Source: Helopsaltes ochotensis (lineage: Eukaryota; Chordata; Aves; Passeriformes; Locustellidae). Taken from it: a stretch of DNA of 64,000 nucleotides. The notes below the pieces were generated by a model. It made no database searches and was not told the origin of the DNA. It saw only the letters and a program-made list of their open reading frames with translations. The stretch is taken from NCBI GenBank assembly GCA_013400155.1, contig VXBM01000270.1:810087-874086 (forward strand). The letters run 5' to 3'. The position numbers and the translations under genes are program-made. Below, one piece after another: positions 11,401 to 23,552 of the stretch (the stretch's first letter is position 1; each line of letters opens with the position of its first letter).

Positions 11401-14400
11401 TAATGTGAGAAGGAGAATTACTGAATTCTGAGCTGTGCAGATGGTCTGTAGTAATAGATGAACACCTTCACACCACCGATAGCTGCCAGTTCTCTCAGAT
11501 CTGCCAGTCTGACTACACACACAGAGCCACTCCCTAATCTGGTTCTGTCAAAATAACCTGCTTTTTGTTGCAAAATATCAAAGAACCATAGGAAAGAAAT
11601 GAAAGAAAAATGCTCCTTTTTGTTGGCTCCTGTTATTCCAGGGTCTGGACAAGGTTCTCACTGACAGTTGGTTATCATGGCTATTGATAGAAAGTGAATA
11701 AATTCCATGATTTAGAAGAAAAGAGTGAAATCTCACTAGGAAACCCTAGGAATATCATAGGACTAAGCAACTGTAGAGTAGTTCCTCTAAAGAGAGGAAC
11801 TGATGGCCATTTGGAAAAAATATTTATATTTAATGATCTGCAAAGCTTAGCCTCTGGCAGTTCTATTTTAAAAATAATCTCTTACAATTAAAACCAGTAA
11901 ACTCAAAAACTGCTGCAAGATGAGATATATTTGTTCTCTTGTCCACACTTTGAATTGGCACAACTTTTCTTTGCTGCAGTTTAACTCCCCTCCAAATATT
12001 AAATGTTGCTATCTGACATACACAGAAAAGAGGCACAGCATCTGAGAGGCACCCCATCAAGAAACAAGTCTGAGTGCCTTACTGCCAGGAAAGACAACTC
12101 ACTTTGTACAAGAATGCTATTTGTCTGTTAGACATGCAAGAATCCACTTAGCTTCCATTTCAGCTCATTTGTAGTTGCCAATATCTACCCTTTAAATACT
12201 TCCAGCTGCCACTTCTGTGTTGAAAACGTATCTGTTTTCATCTTTCATTTAGGACTGAGATATTGTCCAAAGCATCTGGTAATGTGAACTGTGGGGCCCT
12301 AGGTAGCTCAGGAACTATATAACCTGGTCCAAAGGCATCCTAGAGGGAAATAAAGGAGGTTCCTGAGTGGTTCTTCTGGAATTAGTGGCTCTTTGTTACC
12401 AAGAAATTCCACCTAAGAAACCCACTTTCTTTTTCAGGCTTTCTTTTACCCTGCATCAGTTCCCCAATCAAGTTGGCCAGATAGTTGTACACACAGTTGC
12501 ACTTGCAAAACTGAGAGTGTGATGCAGGGACAGGAGGAGATTTCCACTGTACTTTTCTAGAATGGACTTCACAAGTCATATTTGTAAAACTGACTTGAAC
12601 CACAGTGCATCCAAATCATAGACAGAGGACTTCAGCCTGAACTGACACTAACCCAAACCTCTTCCATAGCACTAATTCCCCAGGCAAACATTTACAAGTA
12701 GGCTGTGGATTCAATAATGATTTCAAAATGTTTGTTTTCAGGAAACAAGAGTGGGAGGATAAAGGAGGTAGAACAAGATATTTAATTTTAGATTCTACAC
12801 TTAAGTGATTTGTTTGTCAGCTGTCATGATCCCTATTGAGAGCTAGCAAGAAGGTATAAAATGTCTAGGGCTTAAATGATATGGTCTTCCCTGAAATCAC
12901 CATCTAGGCTCAGAAATGCAGATTTCCATCACAAACTTGAACTGCCATATGCATCAAAATCCATGGCTAGTCCACCTGAACTACAACTATTTTAACCATT
13001 CAATAATGCAGATACTGGCCCAACAACTCCCCAGTGTGTCTGAGAGTGTATGGAAGCATTTTTAGAGCTACAGCTCATGAAAGCACAGCCAGCCTGGCTC
13101 TAGAGCAGCTGTTGTTAGCAGAACTCTTGAAGCACAGATTTCATTGCAGGGGTGCATGCTGTTCTACAAAACTGAATAAATACTTCAGAAGTTTAGCCAG
13201 CTCAGAGATCTGTTTCAGTCTAGCTATTCTGCCAGTAGCCAGTCATTTAAAGTGGTATTTTAACAATACAACTTCAATTACATGGAAATAACATTTGTCT
13301 TAACTGCTCCCAGAAATCACAGAACTTACAAAGTAAACTGTCTCCCAATGTACCATATCCTTGTTCAGGAGGGCTCTTTTGCCATGATTCTCATCATCTG
13401 TAGGGACAATTTAATGCAAAAAGTTACAAGTCTTATTTGACTAACACGAATGCTGCCCATAAACTGCCAGGAGGTATTTCTCTGGGCCTGAAGCTAATGA
13501 GACTTTGGCTGTACTGCCCTTTCCTAGGTGATTAATACTGGTCAACAGTCCCCATTTTCCCTCTTTAGGCACTCTCCATTCCCAGGTACCCTTCCTCACT
13601 GAGGTGCATCCTTGCTGTTGTGCCACCACTAAGACTTGTGTGGCCCCAAAGTGAATCAAATCAGGGAACTGATTCAGCTGAAAAATAAAAGCAACCACAA
13701 GCAAGTGTCTGTGTTGGCAAAAAGAAGGAGGTAAGAAGCAAAAGAGGCTGCAATAAGATGCAGAAGGCAGGGACTTAATACCTTGGTTTGAACCACAGCC
13801 TATTATGTGAGCCTTGATAACACAGTGTGTTCTATTCTAACAGAGGATCTGGAACTGTAAAGGGATGAAATTACTGCCAAGTGTGAAAAGGTCAATTAAA
13901 GAGTTTAGAATAGATGTCAAGTCAGCCTTCATAATCCCTTGCCTTAGTTATATCTCCACTTTTCCTTTCAAAAAAGAAAGAGTTTAATGGGTTTGAATTC
14001 AATGCTACAATATCTATTTAGTAGCTTTGAGTGTCTCTGAGAAATGTGTGTTGTTTCAAGAATAATCAGTCCAAGAATATAATGGCAACATAGTTCAAAT
14101 ACAGTGTACTTTCAATACACTTACCAGACTCAAGGACAGGTAGCAACTTCCTTAATTGATGGTCATTCAATACCCCTTTTTAGCATTCTTCAGTTCACCT
14201 CCCATCTCAGTTAAATGTAACACATTTCATGAAAAATCTCATGCAGTCCCCTCCCCATGAATTATTGTGTATCAGTTCCTTCTTCTTAAGTGCACAATTA
14301 AAAAATTTCAAACAAAAGCTTGGAGCAAAATTCCTTGGCTAAATAGCTTTTAAGTTTGTGAGAACTTAGATCCAAAGTATGTTACTGTAATCCATCTAAT

Positions 14401-17400
14401 TCAACCAGCATTTCACCCTTTATAAGTAATTCAGTCTCAAGCTTTCTACTCAACTAGTGGAAACTTGAAAAAATGCTGATTTCCATTTTAAACAATCTCC
14501 TGTCAACAATAATATATCATATATCCATACTTCTCATGTATATAGTGGGTAGATCTGAATTCAGGACATCATCAAGGATCTTAGAGTCATACCTAAATTA
14601 CCCATGAAAGCACTCATGGAGATGGCAAATAATTTTCCCCTGACATTAACACTGCTTCATGTGACTCCAGTTCCAGATCCCTGACTCTTTTAACTTTCTG
14701 CTCACCAGTTCATCCACAACACATTCTTTAAGCTGCTTTGTATAATTGTTTTCTTTCTGCTTTGTCTTGATGAGTCCATTTTGAGTCTCTTAGCTTCCTC
14801 CTCCTCCTTCACCACATCCATCCTTGTCACAGAGAGCACAAAAAGTGCAAAAATATGTACTCCAGCTTCTCCTCTACTCTTGTGAAAAATGGGTCAGTCA
14901 GCTTTGTGCTCCTCCCTCCCTTTCACCCTTTGTGGTTCTATCCTGTCTGCTCTGTTGTTCAGCTTTGTTCTCCTAGATGGTAAATACTTCACAGCAGATG
15001 CTTCATATGCTCTTAACACTTGGCCTATTTTGGATTTTGCTATTATATAGAGGATAAAACTACATTCCACATAGACCTGAACTTTTTCTCACATCAACCA
15101 AAAAACCCCAAACCCTGTGCATAATTGCTAATGTTTTGAGTCAGACCAGCAATGTTGGAGTCTATTTTTAGACACTGTGTTAAGTTTCACTCACTTTTGA
15201 TAATCTGCATTTTCCTTTTATGGAGCTATGTTTTGTTTATGGCTTAGAAATTGTGCATGAGATCTCACATGATGACCTTTAAAATAAACCAAGTTTAACA
15301 TCTTGATATCCACAGTGGCGTGGGAGTCTAAAGATGTGGTTGCAGATACCTGTTTCTCGTTAGAAGGAAGCTAATGACAGATCATGCCACTTCCTCACTT
15401 ATCAAGGAAGATCCTCTTGATGCAAGTTTTGTGTTAAACTACAGTAGTTTACCATGCACTGGGGGTGTATTTCTGTTATATAGACACAAGTTGTTGACAG
15501 AGCTCAATACTGTACGTTGCTCATTAATTGATTATTTCATAGAAATGAACAGAATAAATTGAATACCTATGTGAAGCTTATGAACTTGTCTGCACAATAT
15601 TGAGCAGTCAGTAAATGTGAAGTATACTGGATAGAAATTTCCCATACATTTCCCAGTTCTGTCTCTTCAATCACAAGGAAGCATAGTAGAAAAATGCATC
15701 CGTTGGTCTGTATCTTCTGATGGCACTCATTTCTCTGCTAATTTGCACAGAAGTGCCAAAGAGTAAATCTCCTACATTCTTTTAGGAGATCAGCTACATT
15801 ACAGACAGTAACTGTACAAACTCCACAGACACCCTTATCACTGACCTGAGTCATGATCTGGAGATACTGTACTTGAAAAGACTAAGAAGTATTTTAATTG
15901 CCCTTTTCTTTTTCTGCCACTGATGTTTGTGCTGAGGTTGTCAACAGGATGTTTCGTACACACGCTCTTGAGGATCCCAGCTGCAGTGTGAATAAGCAAT
16001 GTAAGGAAAACCAACACTGGCAGCAGTTGGATGCTGCCAAGTGTGCCCCACAAACCTCAAGGAAGAAGCTGTGCAATGACCTCTACTACAGAAACAATCT
16101 TTGTAGACGAGACTGGAAAACAACTGACGTACTTTTTTGTCACCCCAGCTAAAAACCCTCTTGAATGGTCGTACCTGCACGATAACGTTAGGGTGTAACA
16201 GCTGCATCCCAAATTCATTTTAGTTCACCCAGGGGTGCAAGAAAGGCTTGCAATGGAAATTCCAGGATTAACAAGGTGACTATTTATGTTCAGCTAAAAA
16301 GATTGGTCAGCTTGACATGCCTACTCTAAATACTGAAGTGGAAGAAAAGAAAGGTGTTTACAAAAGCTAACTTTAGCTTAGTGAGGTTAAGAAAACAACT
16401 GAGCAGGTTTCTTGAATTGCCATTTGAAAACCCTCTTCCTGACCCACACAGCTCTGAGTGAAGAGTATCATCAATATGCTAAGATTAGATTTGTCAATAT
16501 CCCAAAATCTGTTAAAAAGTTGCAGATGGCTTCTTCTCTAAGGGCTGGGTTGTATTTAGTGAAAATTAATTTAAGTCACAGTCCTAGAACAGCCAATAAA
16601 GATTCCTAATGCAAGAAGGAACACAATTAGCTGCCCACTGTGAGCCTGCACTGTCAGTACAGTGACATGGGGGTTCTAAAGCACAGGGGAAGTGAGAGGA
16701 GTGAGCTGTGTGGGTGCAATGTTTTCTCCAGCCAGGTGATCCGGTGAATTCACAGGCTGGGCTGAGAGGAAAACAGTACACAAAAGCTGCCAGGCAGTGA
16801 TAGGTGAAGATGCAAGATGTTTTCTAACAGGATGAGGTTAGCTCTTCCTTTCATGAAAATATATCAACCTTTTCTGTAAAATCTCCTCTTCGTCTAAATT
16901 GATTTTTTTTATTTTTTTTTAATGAAGAGGTATGAAGAAAATAAAGTGTGGGTGGATCAAATCTGTTTGTCTTCAGAGTGTTTCTTAAAAAAGTTAAACG
17001 GAAACTCTTTCCTCCATCCCACTATGAACTATGTTTGCTTCTGTGGCATAAGACATCACTTTCAATAAACACTGCATTACACATTTTGCCTCTAACAAAG
17101 AATGGAGAATCTTACTACAGACATGAGCTTAAATACTAAAAACAAACACAAGAAAAAGGGGTAAATGTTTAATCTATGGGTAAATGCTGTACCAGTACTG
17201 CTGCTCAGAAAGACAGCAGTGACTAATATTTTTTTTCCCCTCTCTATCCCTTCACCCAGCACCGCTGCCATTGTGGGATATGTACTCTCAGGTCATGCTG
17301 CACAGTCATGCATGTTACCCACACCAGTGAGTAAATTACCCTGCTTTTACAGTCTACATTGCAACACTCAGCTAGCTGATAAAAGTTAATGGGAGAGAAG

Positions 17401-20125
17401 GTAATTTATTAAATCCCTATTAATTCAGCATTCATAGTGCAGTATTTCTATAGCCTACAGGCTATAAACTTTCCAAGAACTACAACTGTTTTCCATGTTG
17501 AGGCACAGCAAAATATGAAAACTGCTATTAGCTGTAATAAGAGAATGTCACAGGGCAGCATGACCATGCCACTGACAGGCAGGCATCATGGTCTAACTGT
17601 GCAGTGATTTACTGCCTGAATCCTGCAGTCCCAATATTGCATCTCTCTGAAATCATATCATTCTTATGCTCTTGTGAACACTCCATCTTTCATTTCCTTC
17701 CACCTACAACGTTAAATTAACTTTAAAAAAATCCCTTACAAACATCTCTTTTGTATGCCATAGAGGGGAAAAAAATGCACAGTTCTTCTCAAGTGAAACT
17801 GCCCCATATTGTTTTTAACACCCTTCAGATCTCATGGGTTCTGTGGCTTGTATAGGTGCTTCTACCCACACATGTTTACTTGTGCTCTGTCTGGTGCCCT
17901 GGATTTGGCTCTATTTCAGCATGAAAGAAAACAATGGTTTCAGCTTTTAAACTTTTTGTTGCCTGGGATTTAGTATGAGTATGCAACTAGAATGGATACA
18001 CAGATGGCAAGAAAGTTTCCTTTCAATTTTATAGCAATTCAGAGAGCTAATGAAACAGTAAACTACCGCCAAAAAAAAAAAAAAAAAACCCCACCAAAAA
18101 AACCCCCACCAAACCAACCAAGAAAAACAACCCCACTTTTGCCTGAAAAACTTAAAGAAAACTGCAGTAGTTAATTTCTTCAGTAAATAAGCATACACTG
18201 AACCAAACCAGGTAAGTCACTGAGAAGCTTCCCAATGAAGTTCAATTACAGCCTGATCTTTTTTTCCTACTCAAAAAGATAAACTTTTCCAACACTTGAG
18301 ATTAGAAAAGGTAAAAATGTACTAACTTTAGTTAAATATCTTTATAATGTTCACTTTTCTTTGACCACAATGAGAGAAACCACTTTATCAGTTTCTGTTT
18401 AAGAAGTTTAACACGAAGGCCCATGACCAGCTGCTGACAATCCATGCTAACTCCTCTGCACAGGCAGTGGCAAGTGCACAGGCATGCACAGCAGCCTAAC
18501 ACTGCTTAGAGAAGTTTGCAAATCAATAAAAAAGTATTAGAAAAGGGAACGTGTTTATACAGTTTTAAACCAACTAAAAAGTAGGTTGAAGATCTGTATT
18601 CAAATCCAGTTCTGCCAGCTCTATGCAACAGAATACTAATCAAAAAATTCATGTTCAAAACTATACATAGATTATATCCATGGGTTGGTTCCAATCACCA
18701 AGCAATAATTTTAAAGGTAGTTTAACAGGAGCACAATGACATACTGAAGCATTAACAAACATACAGAGTTTATCAAGGAAAATTAGGTTAAAATGAGTAT
18801 CAGATTTGTACTACAGTGCTCTGTAAACTCTCACAAGAGGATATCTCAGACAATAATTTTCTAAAAACAGAAAACAGAGACTCTCCCACCATAGCAGGGC
18901 AAGGGAAAACTATTTATTTGTTTAACTGATAGATGTTTAACAGCTGACTCACATTAGCTCCTGCAACACAGTTTCATTTTGGAGCTAAATGAACGCCACA
19001 AATGAGGCATATTTTAAACCTCCTCTCACAAAGCCCACTGAGGTTAGAGCTCCTTGGCATATGGGTGACTGAACCAGACTCCCCCTGGAGCTCAGCAGTT
19101 CTTCTCCTTAACTGACCTAGGCAACTGTTTTTTAACAATACATGATGCACTCCCTCCTCACCAAAGGCTTGCTTTCCGTGTTTAGCTTTTAATGTTTCTC
19201 ATCAGCTTTGTCATCAGCACTTCTGACTCAAAGCCTCAAGCGTTGGCCTCTGCACTGAGGCACAGATGGAACTTAAGCCTTACAGGCCGTCTCATCACTC
19301 CTTGACTCGGAGTCCAAATATAAGCAGGTTCCTGTTTAAAAAGGCAATAGCTCTCATTATATTGAGTTCCTAGGTTTGATTAAAGAATGGCAGTAAAATG
19401 CTTTTGTGAATGAAGACTCTTCCCAGCTAACACCTGTCTGGGACCTCTCACAATCTTGCCAGTTGACATGTTTGAAAAGCACATTCTTCTGCGTGTTGTA
19501 ACGGGTAAGGGAAAACCAAACCAAAACAAAAACCATCCCACCTCTCTCTCCTTCCCCAGCAACCCGAGGCATGCTTATTCTTTGAACTGGAGAGCAGCTG
19601 AGCTGACATGTGGCTCACTTGCCAGTTTCTGAAACTGCAGTGCTGGGGAACTCTAGGATTTCGATATTCGAACTCTGTATTTGTACCGCCAACATTTAAC
19701 CTCACATTCCAGGGCGGGGTTGGGCTCAGAGCCCGGGACATTCCAAAAAGCATTCCAGCCAGCAAGGCCCTGGAGGTAGACCCACAGTGAGTGCATCCAC
19801 ACTAAAGCTGGTAAAAATATCTCTGCATTCCCATTCACATTTCTAGTAAGCAAAATATAGGGATTACAAGTTACAGTTCTCCCCATACCCATGGACCACA
19901 CTTTGGCAGGGATCATTATAAATACTCTCTGCACCATCACTACCAAAAAATAAATACAACTGCTTTTTTGTTGGCTAATGGTACCCCTGGGACAAAAAGC
20001 CCTCCAGTTGCTTCACAGAGTTCCATAGGATTAATAGTGAAACATTTTCACTAAGCAAATACTTAAAATAGAGCACAGCTTTCATCAGTATTGACCAAGT
20101 ATCATATTCACACCACACTGAAATT
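8471..20125. other. Gene-free AT-rich stretch
   Basis: About 11.6 kb with no coding exon I can support. There are many frames of 60-100 codons, all without recognisable domains and often overlapping each other on opposite strands. It contains an A/C-rich low-complexity tract at 18067-18140 (separate entry). Confidence 0.5.
18067..18140. repeat. A/C-rich low-complexity tract
   Basis: A run of 18 A (18071-18088) followed by alternating C-runs and A-runs (CCCCACC, AAAAAAA, CCCCCACC). On the minus strand it reads as a G/T-rich stretch, which explains the W/F/G-rich frame there. Confidence 0.85.
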
Positions 20126-20171
20126 AAAAAAAAAGAAAAAAAAAAAAAGAAAAAAAAAAGAAAAAAAAAAG

Positions 20172-20225
<54 letters not shown>

Positions 20226-20233
20226 AAAAAAAA
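20126..20233. repeat. 108-bp adenine tract with isolated G interruptions
   Basis: Almost pure A, with single G at 20135, 20149, 20160, 20171 and 20224. The span 20172-20223 is 52 uninterrupted A. No retroposon body is recognisable immediately upstream on the plus strand. The length is likely to be unreliable in the assembly and polymorphic. The poly-phenylalanine frame on the minus strand is an artefact of this tract. Confidence 0.95.
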
Positions 20234-20680
20234 CCGATTTCTGAAAAGTTAAGCTAAATACCCTCCAACCCAGCTGTAGTCTCAATTGACACCCTATGCA
20301 AGAATGCTGAAGTGCAATGGATAGATTGGTAAATACTGCAGAAGTCAGAGTATTTTTCTGAAAACAATAAAAAGCCCTGCCACCTTCTGTTTCTGGAAGG
20401 TACAGCAAGGAGAGAAGCACGGCAGAAACTCACCAGTTGCTCTTTAAAAGCAATGCAAATAGAACGATTTCTAGGAGGAAAGCACCGGTGACAAGTATTT
20501 ACTTTACCACCAGTACTGAGAAGGAAACACACGTGATAAATACAACTATCCTATCTCTAGAACTGCCTAGGATGATTTGAATGACCAAAGCAGGGTAAGT
20601 CGTCACACATTATTTGTAACAGTTACAAAAGGAAAAAAATCTATAACAGAAACACATCAAATCACAACATTCTGACAAGC

Positions 20681-20724
20681 ACATACATACATACATACAT
20701 ACATACATCTATCTATCTATATAC
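20681..20724. repeat. Compound microsatellite (ACAT)n-(CTAT)n
   Basis: Seven ACAT units (20681-20708) pass directly into three CTAT units (20709-20720), then ATAC. It is a compound tetranucleotide repeat, likely length-polymorphic. Confidence 0.95.
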
Positions 20725-21389
20725 AAATGCAACTTTTCTTTGGTTCTTCCTGAAATGATCAAAGGTGTCCAATGTTACACTTTCTAGCCATTTACCAGAA
20801 ATACAGCCCTTCTATATTTAGCATTAAAAGCTCATTCCAACAGAGTGACTCCTCACTCTCATTTTCACAGGCTCTGTTTGGCCTATCCATAACTACAGCA
20901 AGGACAACCCTGTTAATGTGTACAACCAATGCAGAGAACTAAGAGGAGTAACACTGGCAACCATGTAATAATTTCAGGAGGGATTTGAAAACATGCAGTT
21001 ATTAGAAAACAGAAACATTTAGCACCCATTTGATTTAATACACACACTTTGTGGACTAGTATTAACAAAACTTTTTTCACTCCTAGCAAACTATGCTGCC
21101 GGTTTTACTCAACTGTCTCCATCAACCAAGCCAAGGCACATATTCTGTAATATAATATGAGTAGTAAAGCATCTCCAGGCTGGTACTCATACAACCTGTG
21201 TTGAAGTATCTATCTTCAACTAGTTACATGTGAATGTTTGACAGCATCCTGCAGAAATCTGCTCAGCTGTTCAAACGAACCCAAGATTTACACCTTCTCA
21301 AACCACCTCTCACCACAAACCTGTGTTCCCAACTGCATGGAATCACTGGCTGGAAGGCAGCAATATGAAATATGAGACTAAGCTGGGTC

Positions 21390-21670
21390 CTTCTGTGTGG
21401 CAGGACAAGAGGCAATGGGCACAAATTGAAATACAGGATATTCCATGTAGAAGAAGGAAAAAAAATCCCACTTTTGCTTACCTTAAGGGTGCTCAAACAC
21501 TGGAACAGGTTGCCAAGAAAGGTTGTGGAGTCTCAGTCCTTGAAGATGTGCAAAACCCAGCTAGACACGGTCCCGGGAAACCTGCCTTAGTTCACCCTGC
21601 TTTGAGCACAGGGTTTGGACCACACAATCTCAAGATGTTCTTTCCACACTCAAACATTCCATGATGCTAT
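21390..21670 (+). mobile_element. CR1 LINE 3' fragment, plus orientation
   Basis: The sequence follows the conserved 3' end of avian CR1. It has a 'GGACAAGAGGCAATGGGCAC' block, then 'CACTGGAACAGGTTGCC', then 'GGTTGTGGAGTCTC', then the 'CTGCTTTGAGCACAGGG' block, ending in a CATTCCATGATGCTAT tail like the CR1 terminal octamer repeat. The ORF2 end is broken by substitutions and the 5' part is missing, as usual for CR1. The exact left edge is uncertain by about 50 bases. Confidence 0.9.
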
Positions 21671-23066
21671 TACATTAGACCTTGCAAACCACACTGGTAG
21701 CAGGACCTAAAAATGACTTTTTCTTTATTATTATGGCTCCAATACTTCTGACAAAAGTAAGATATCCGGATAGAACTTATAACAGGAAAAATAAAAAAAT
21801 TCTGAAATTTCTGATTAATACTGCAAATTTTTTAGTGCTTCAGAGTAAAATTGTAGCACTAAAATGATATCAAATGTAAACATATTTAAGTGCATTTACT
21901 GCAATGTACAAGTTGAACAAGAAAAACCTCCTTCTTCCTAGACTGTATAGATTTACTGTAAATTACTCTAATCAAAACAGCAGACATTTTCACTTCACAA
22001 CCCTGAATATTATCTGATGAGATATTGTTCTTCCTTTTTAAAAGAATGGCTTAATTTGGCACTATCACTTGAGGAAAATAATAAAATTTTTAAATAGAAA
22101 GATTCTTTATGAATTACAACCAAATGAATTATATCTTGCACATTCTTTATACAAAGCACTTTAGAGATCATGGCATGAAACATCCCCATCATTTTGTTTT
22201 CAGACCACAGCTGATAATCTCAAGATCCCTCACACTGTTGAGGGAAACTAAGCCACTGTTTCAATAAACTGTTAATAACAAATCTCTGAATTAAGGATTC
22301 AGAGCTCTAATTTAAATCAGACAAGCTCAGCTGAGTTGCCATGAATCAGGGCCTGTATCCTCTCTTGGCATACAGCATTTACTCACAGTTTACTTTAGTA
22401 GGAAGTTGTGATGATGGAAAACAAAGAGAACATGGGCCTTTGATGAAGACCCCTGTATCAACAGGGGTCAGCTGTACCAACAGCTGATTACTGAGACAAA
22501 CGAGGTCACATTTCAAGAACACACAAGGCCATATTTGATGGCCATTACTGCAGTAATCTGCTTGGAGACATTTGCGAGGACTTTCAAGTTCAAAAGACAA
22601 AAACTCAAAGGGCTTTCTTTCAACAAAGTCATTGCTACCAGGCTTGGCTCCAGTTCCTTACTGGAAAGACAGAATTGTCACCACCAAAGACCAGGAAAGG
22701 ATGGTTAATTCTACTGTCATATTTCTGAAGGGCAAAACATGGTAGAAATTATCACAGAAGAACATTATTTTAATACTTGTCTTACAATCTTTAAGTCCTT
22801 CTCTTGGCAAAAAAACCTTTTCTTGATACATGAGGGGTGTAAACAAAGCTTGAAAAACATGCATAAAACTCAGTTGAGACAACCATGTCTAGTTTGTTAT
22901 TAACTATTTTCCTACATTGATTTTTTTGACTTATTACACAGTTCCAACACACAGTTCTATTCTTCTGCTTGTGGATGATAGATTAATACATCTCTTACCA
23001 GCATACCATTGACTTATTGAAAATAAAAAACAAGTAATGAAACCAATGACAAAATTGCTTTAAAAA
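21671..23066. other. Intergenic stretch between the CR1 fragment and the DUS2 3' end
   Basis: AT-rich, no coding exon supported and no repeat recognised. Confidence 0.5.
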
Positions 23067-23314
23067 TACCCGATATTTAAAAAAAGTTTATTATTGGGAT
23101 TAACTTCTCCATGTTCTTTAAAATCAAGTTCCTAATTATCACCTGAAAGGCACCATAGGGACAGTGAGTGGTGAACAGTAAACATCTCAGTGGCATTTTT
23201 CACAACTGGGAAATTTATCTGTCTCTGAGAGAATCCAGATGAAATGTGAACAGCAACATATACAAATAGGAGCTCATTTGTAGCTGCATAGGCATGGAAC
23301 GTCTGATTTCCATG
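23067..23314 (-). other. DUS2: DUS2 3' UTR
   Basis: Runs from the TAG stop (23317-23315) to just beyond a minus-strand AATAAA at 23092-23087. The cleavage point about 20 bases further on is estimated. The resulting short 3' UTR of about 250 nt is plausible for a housekeeping gene. Confidence 0.6.
23087..23092 (-). terminator. DUS2: Polyadenylation signal of DUS2
   Basis: TTTATT on the plus strand reads AATAAA on the minus strand, about 223 nt after the stop. It is the first canonical signal I found downstream of the last exon. Confidence 0.65.
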
Positions 23315-23552
23315 CTATCGTGGCATCTTCGGCACATTCATGTCAGAAGTTTCTTCAATAAAATTTGCTTTTTTATGGGAAGGTTCAGCAAGATCCTCTC
23401 CATGGTCTCTGCTAATCAGGCGCTCCTGGTCTCCCCTCTTGCGTTTGTTAATCAGGTGATTTTCTCCCTCACAGAGCTTTCCCTCTGGGACACCCAGTGT
23501 TCTCAGACAGACAATAGCTGCAGCCTGTTCTGCCAGTTTCTTGGACTTGTCC
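23315..23552 (-). CDS. DUS2: DUS2 exon 16 (last), coding part
   Basis: Residues 412-490 and TAG. It starts after a CTCTTCAG acceptor and completes the split Trp412 codon (TG|G). DKSKKLAEQAAAIVCLR ends the dsRNA-binding domain and matches vertebrate DUS2 closely. The following tail (KRKRG, then acidic and polar residues) is variable, as is usual for the family. Confidence 0.97.

Noticed and set aside
15838..16053. Minus-strand frame with a signal-peptide-like start (LLPVLVFLTLLIHTAAG)
   Set aside because: It begins at TTG, not ATG, has no recognised domain, and overlaps frames on the other strand. Looks like chance.
20124..20420. Poly-phenylalanine frame
   Set aside because: Translation of the A-rich tract on the minus strand.
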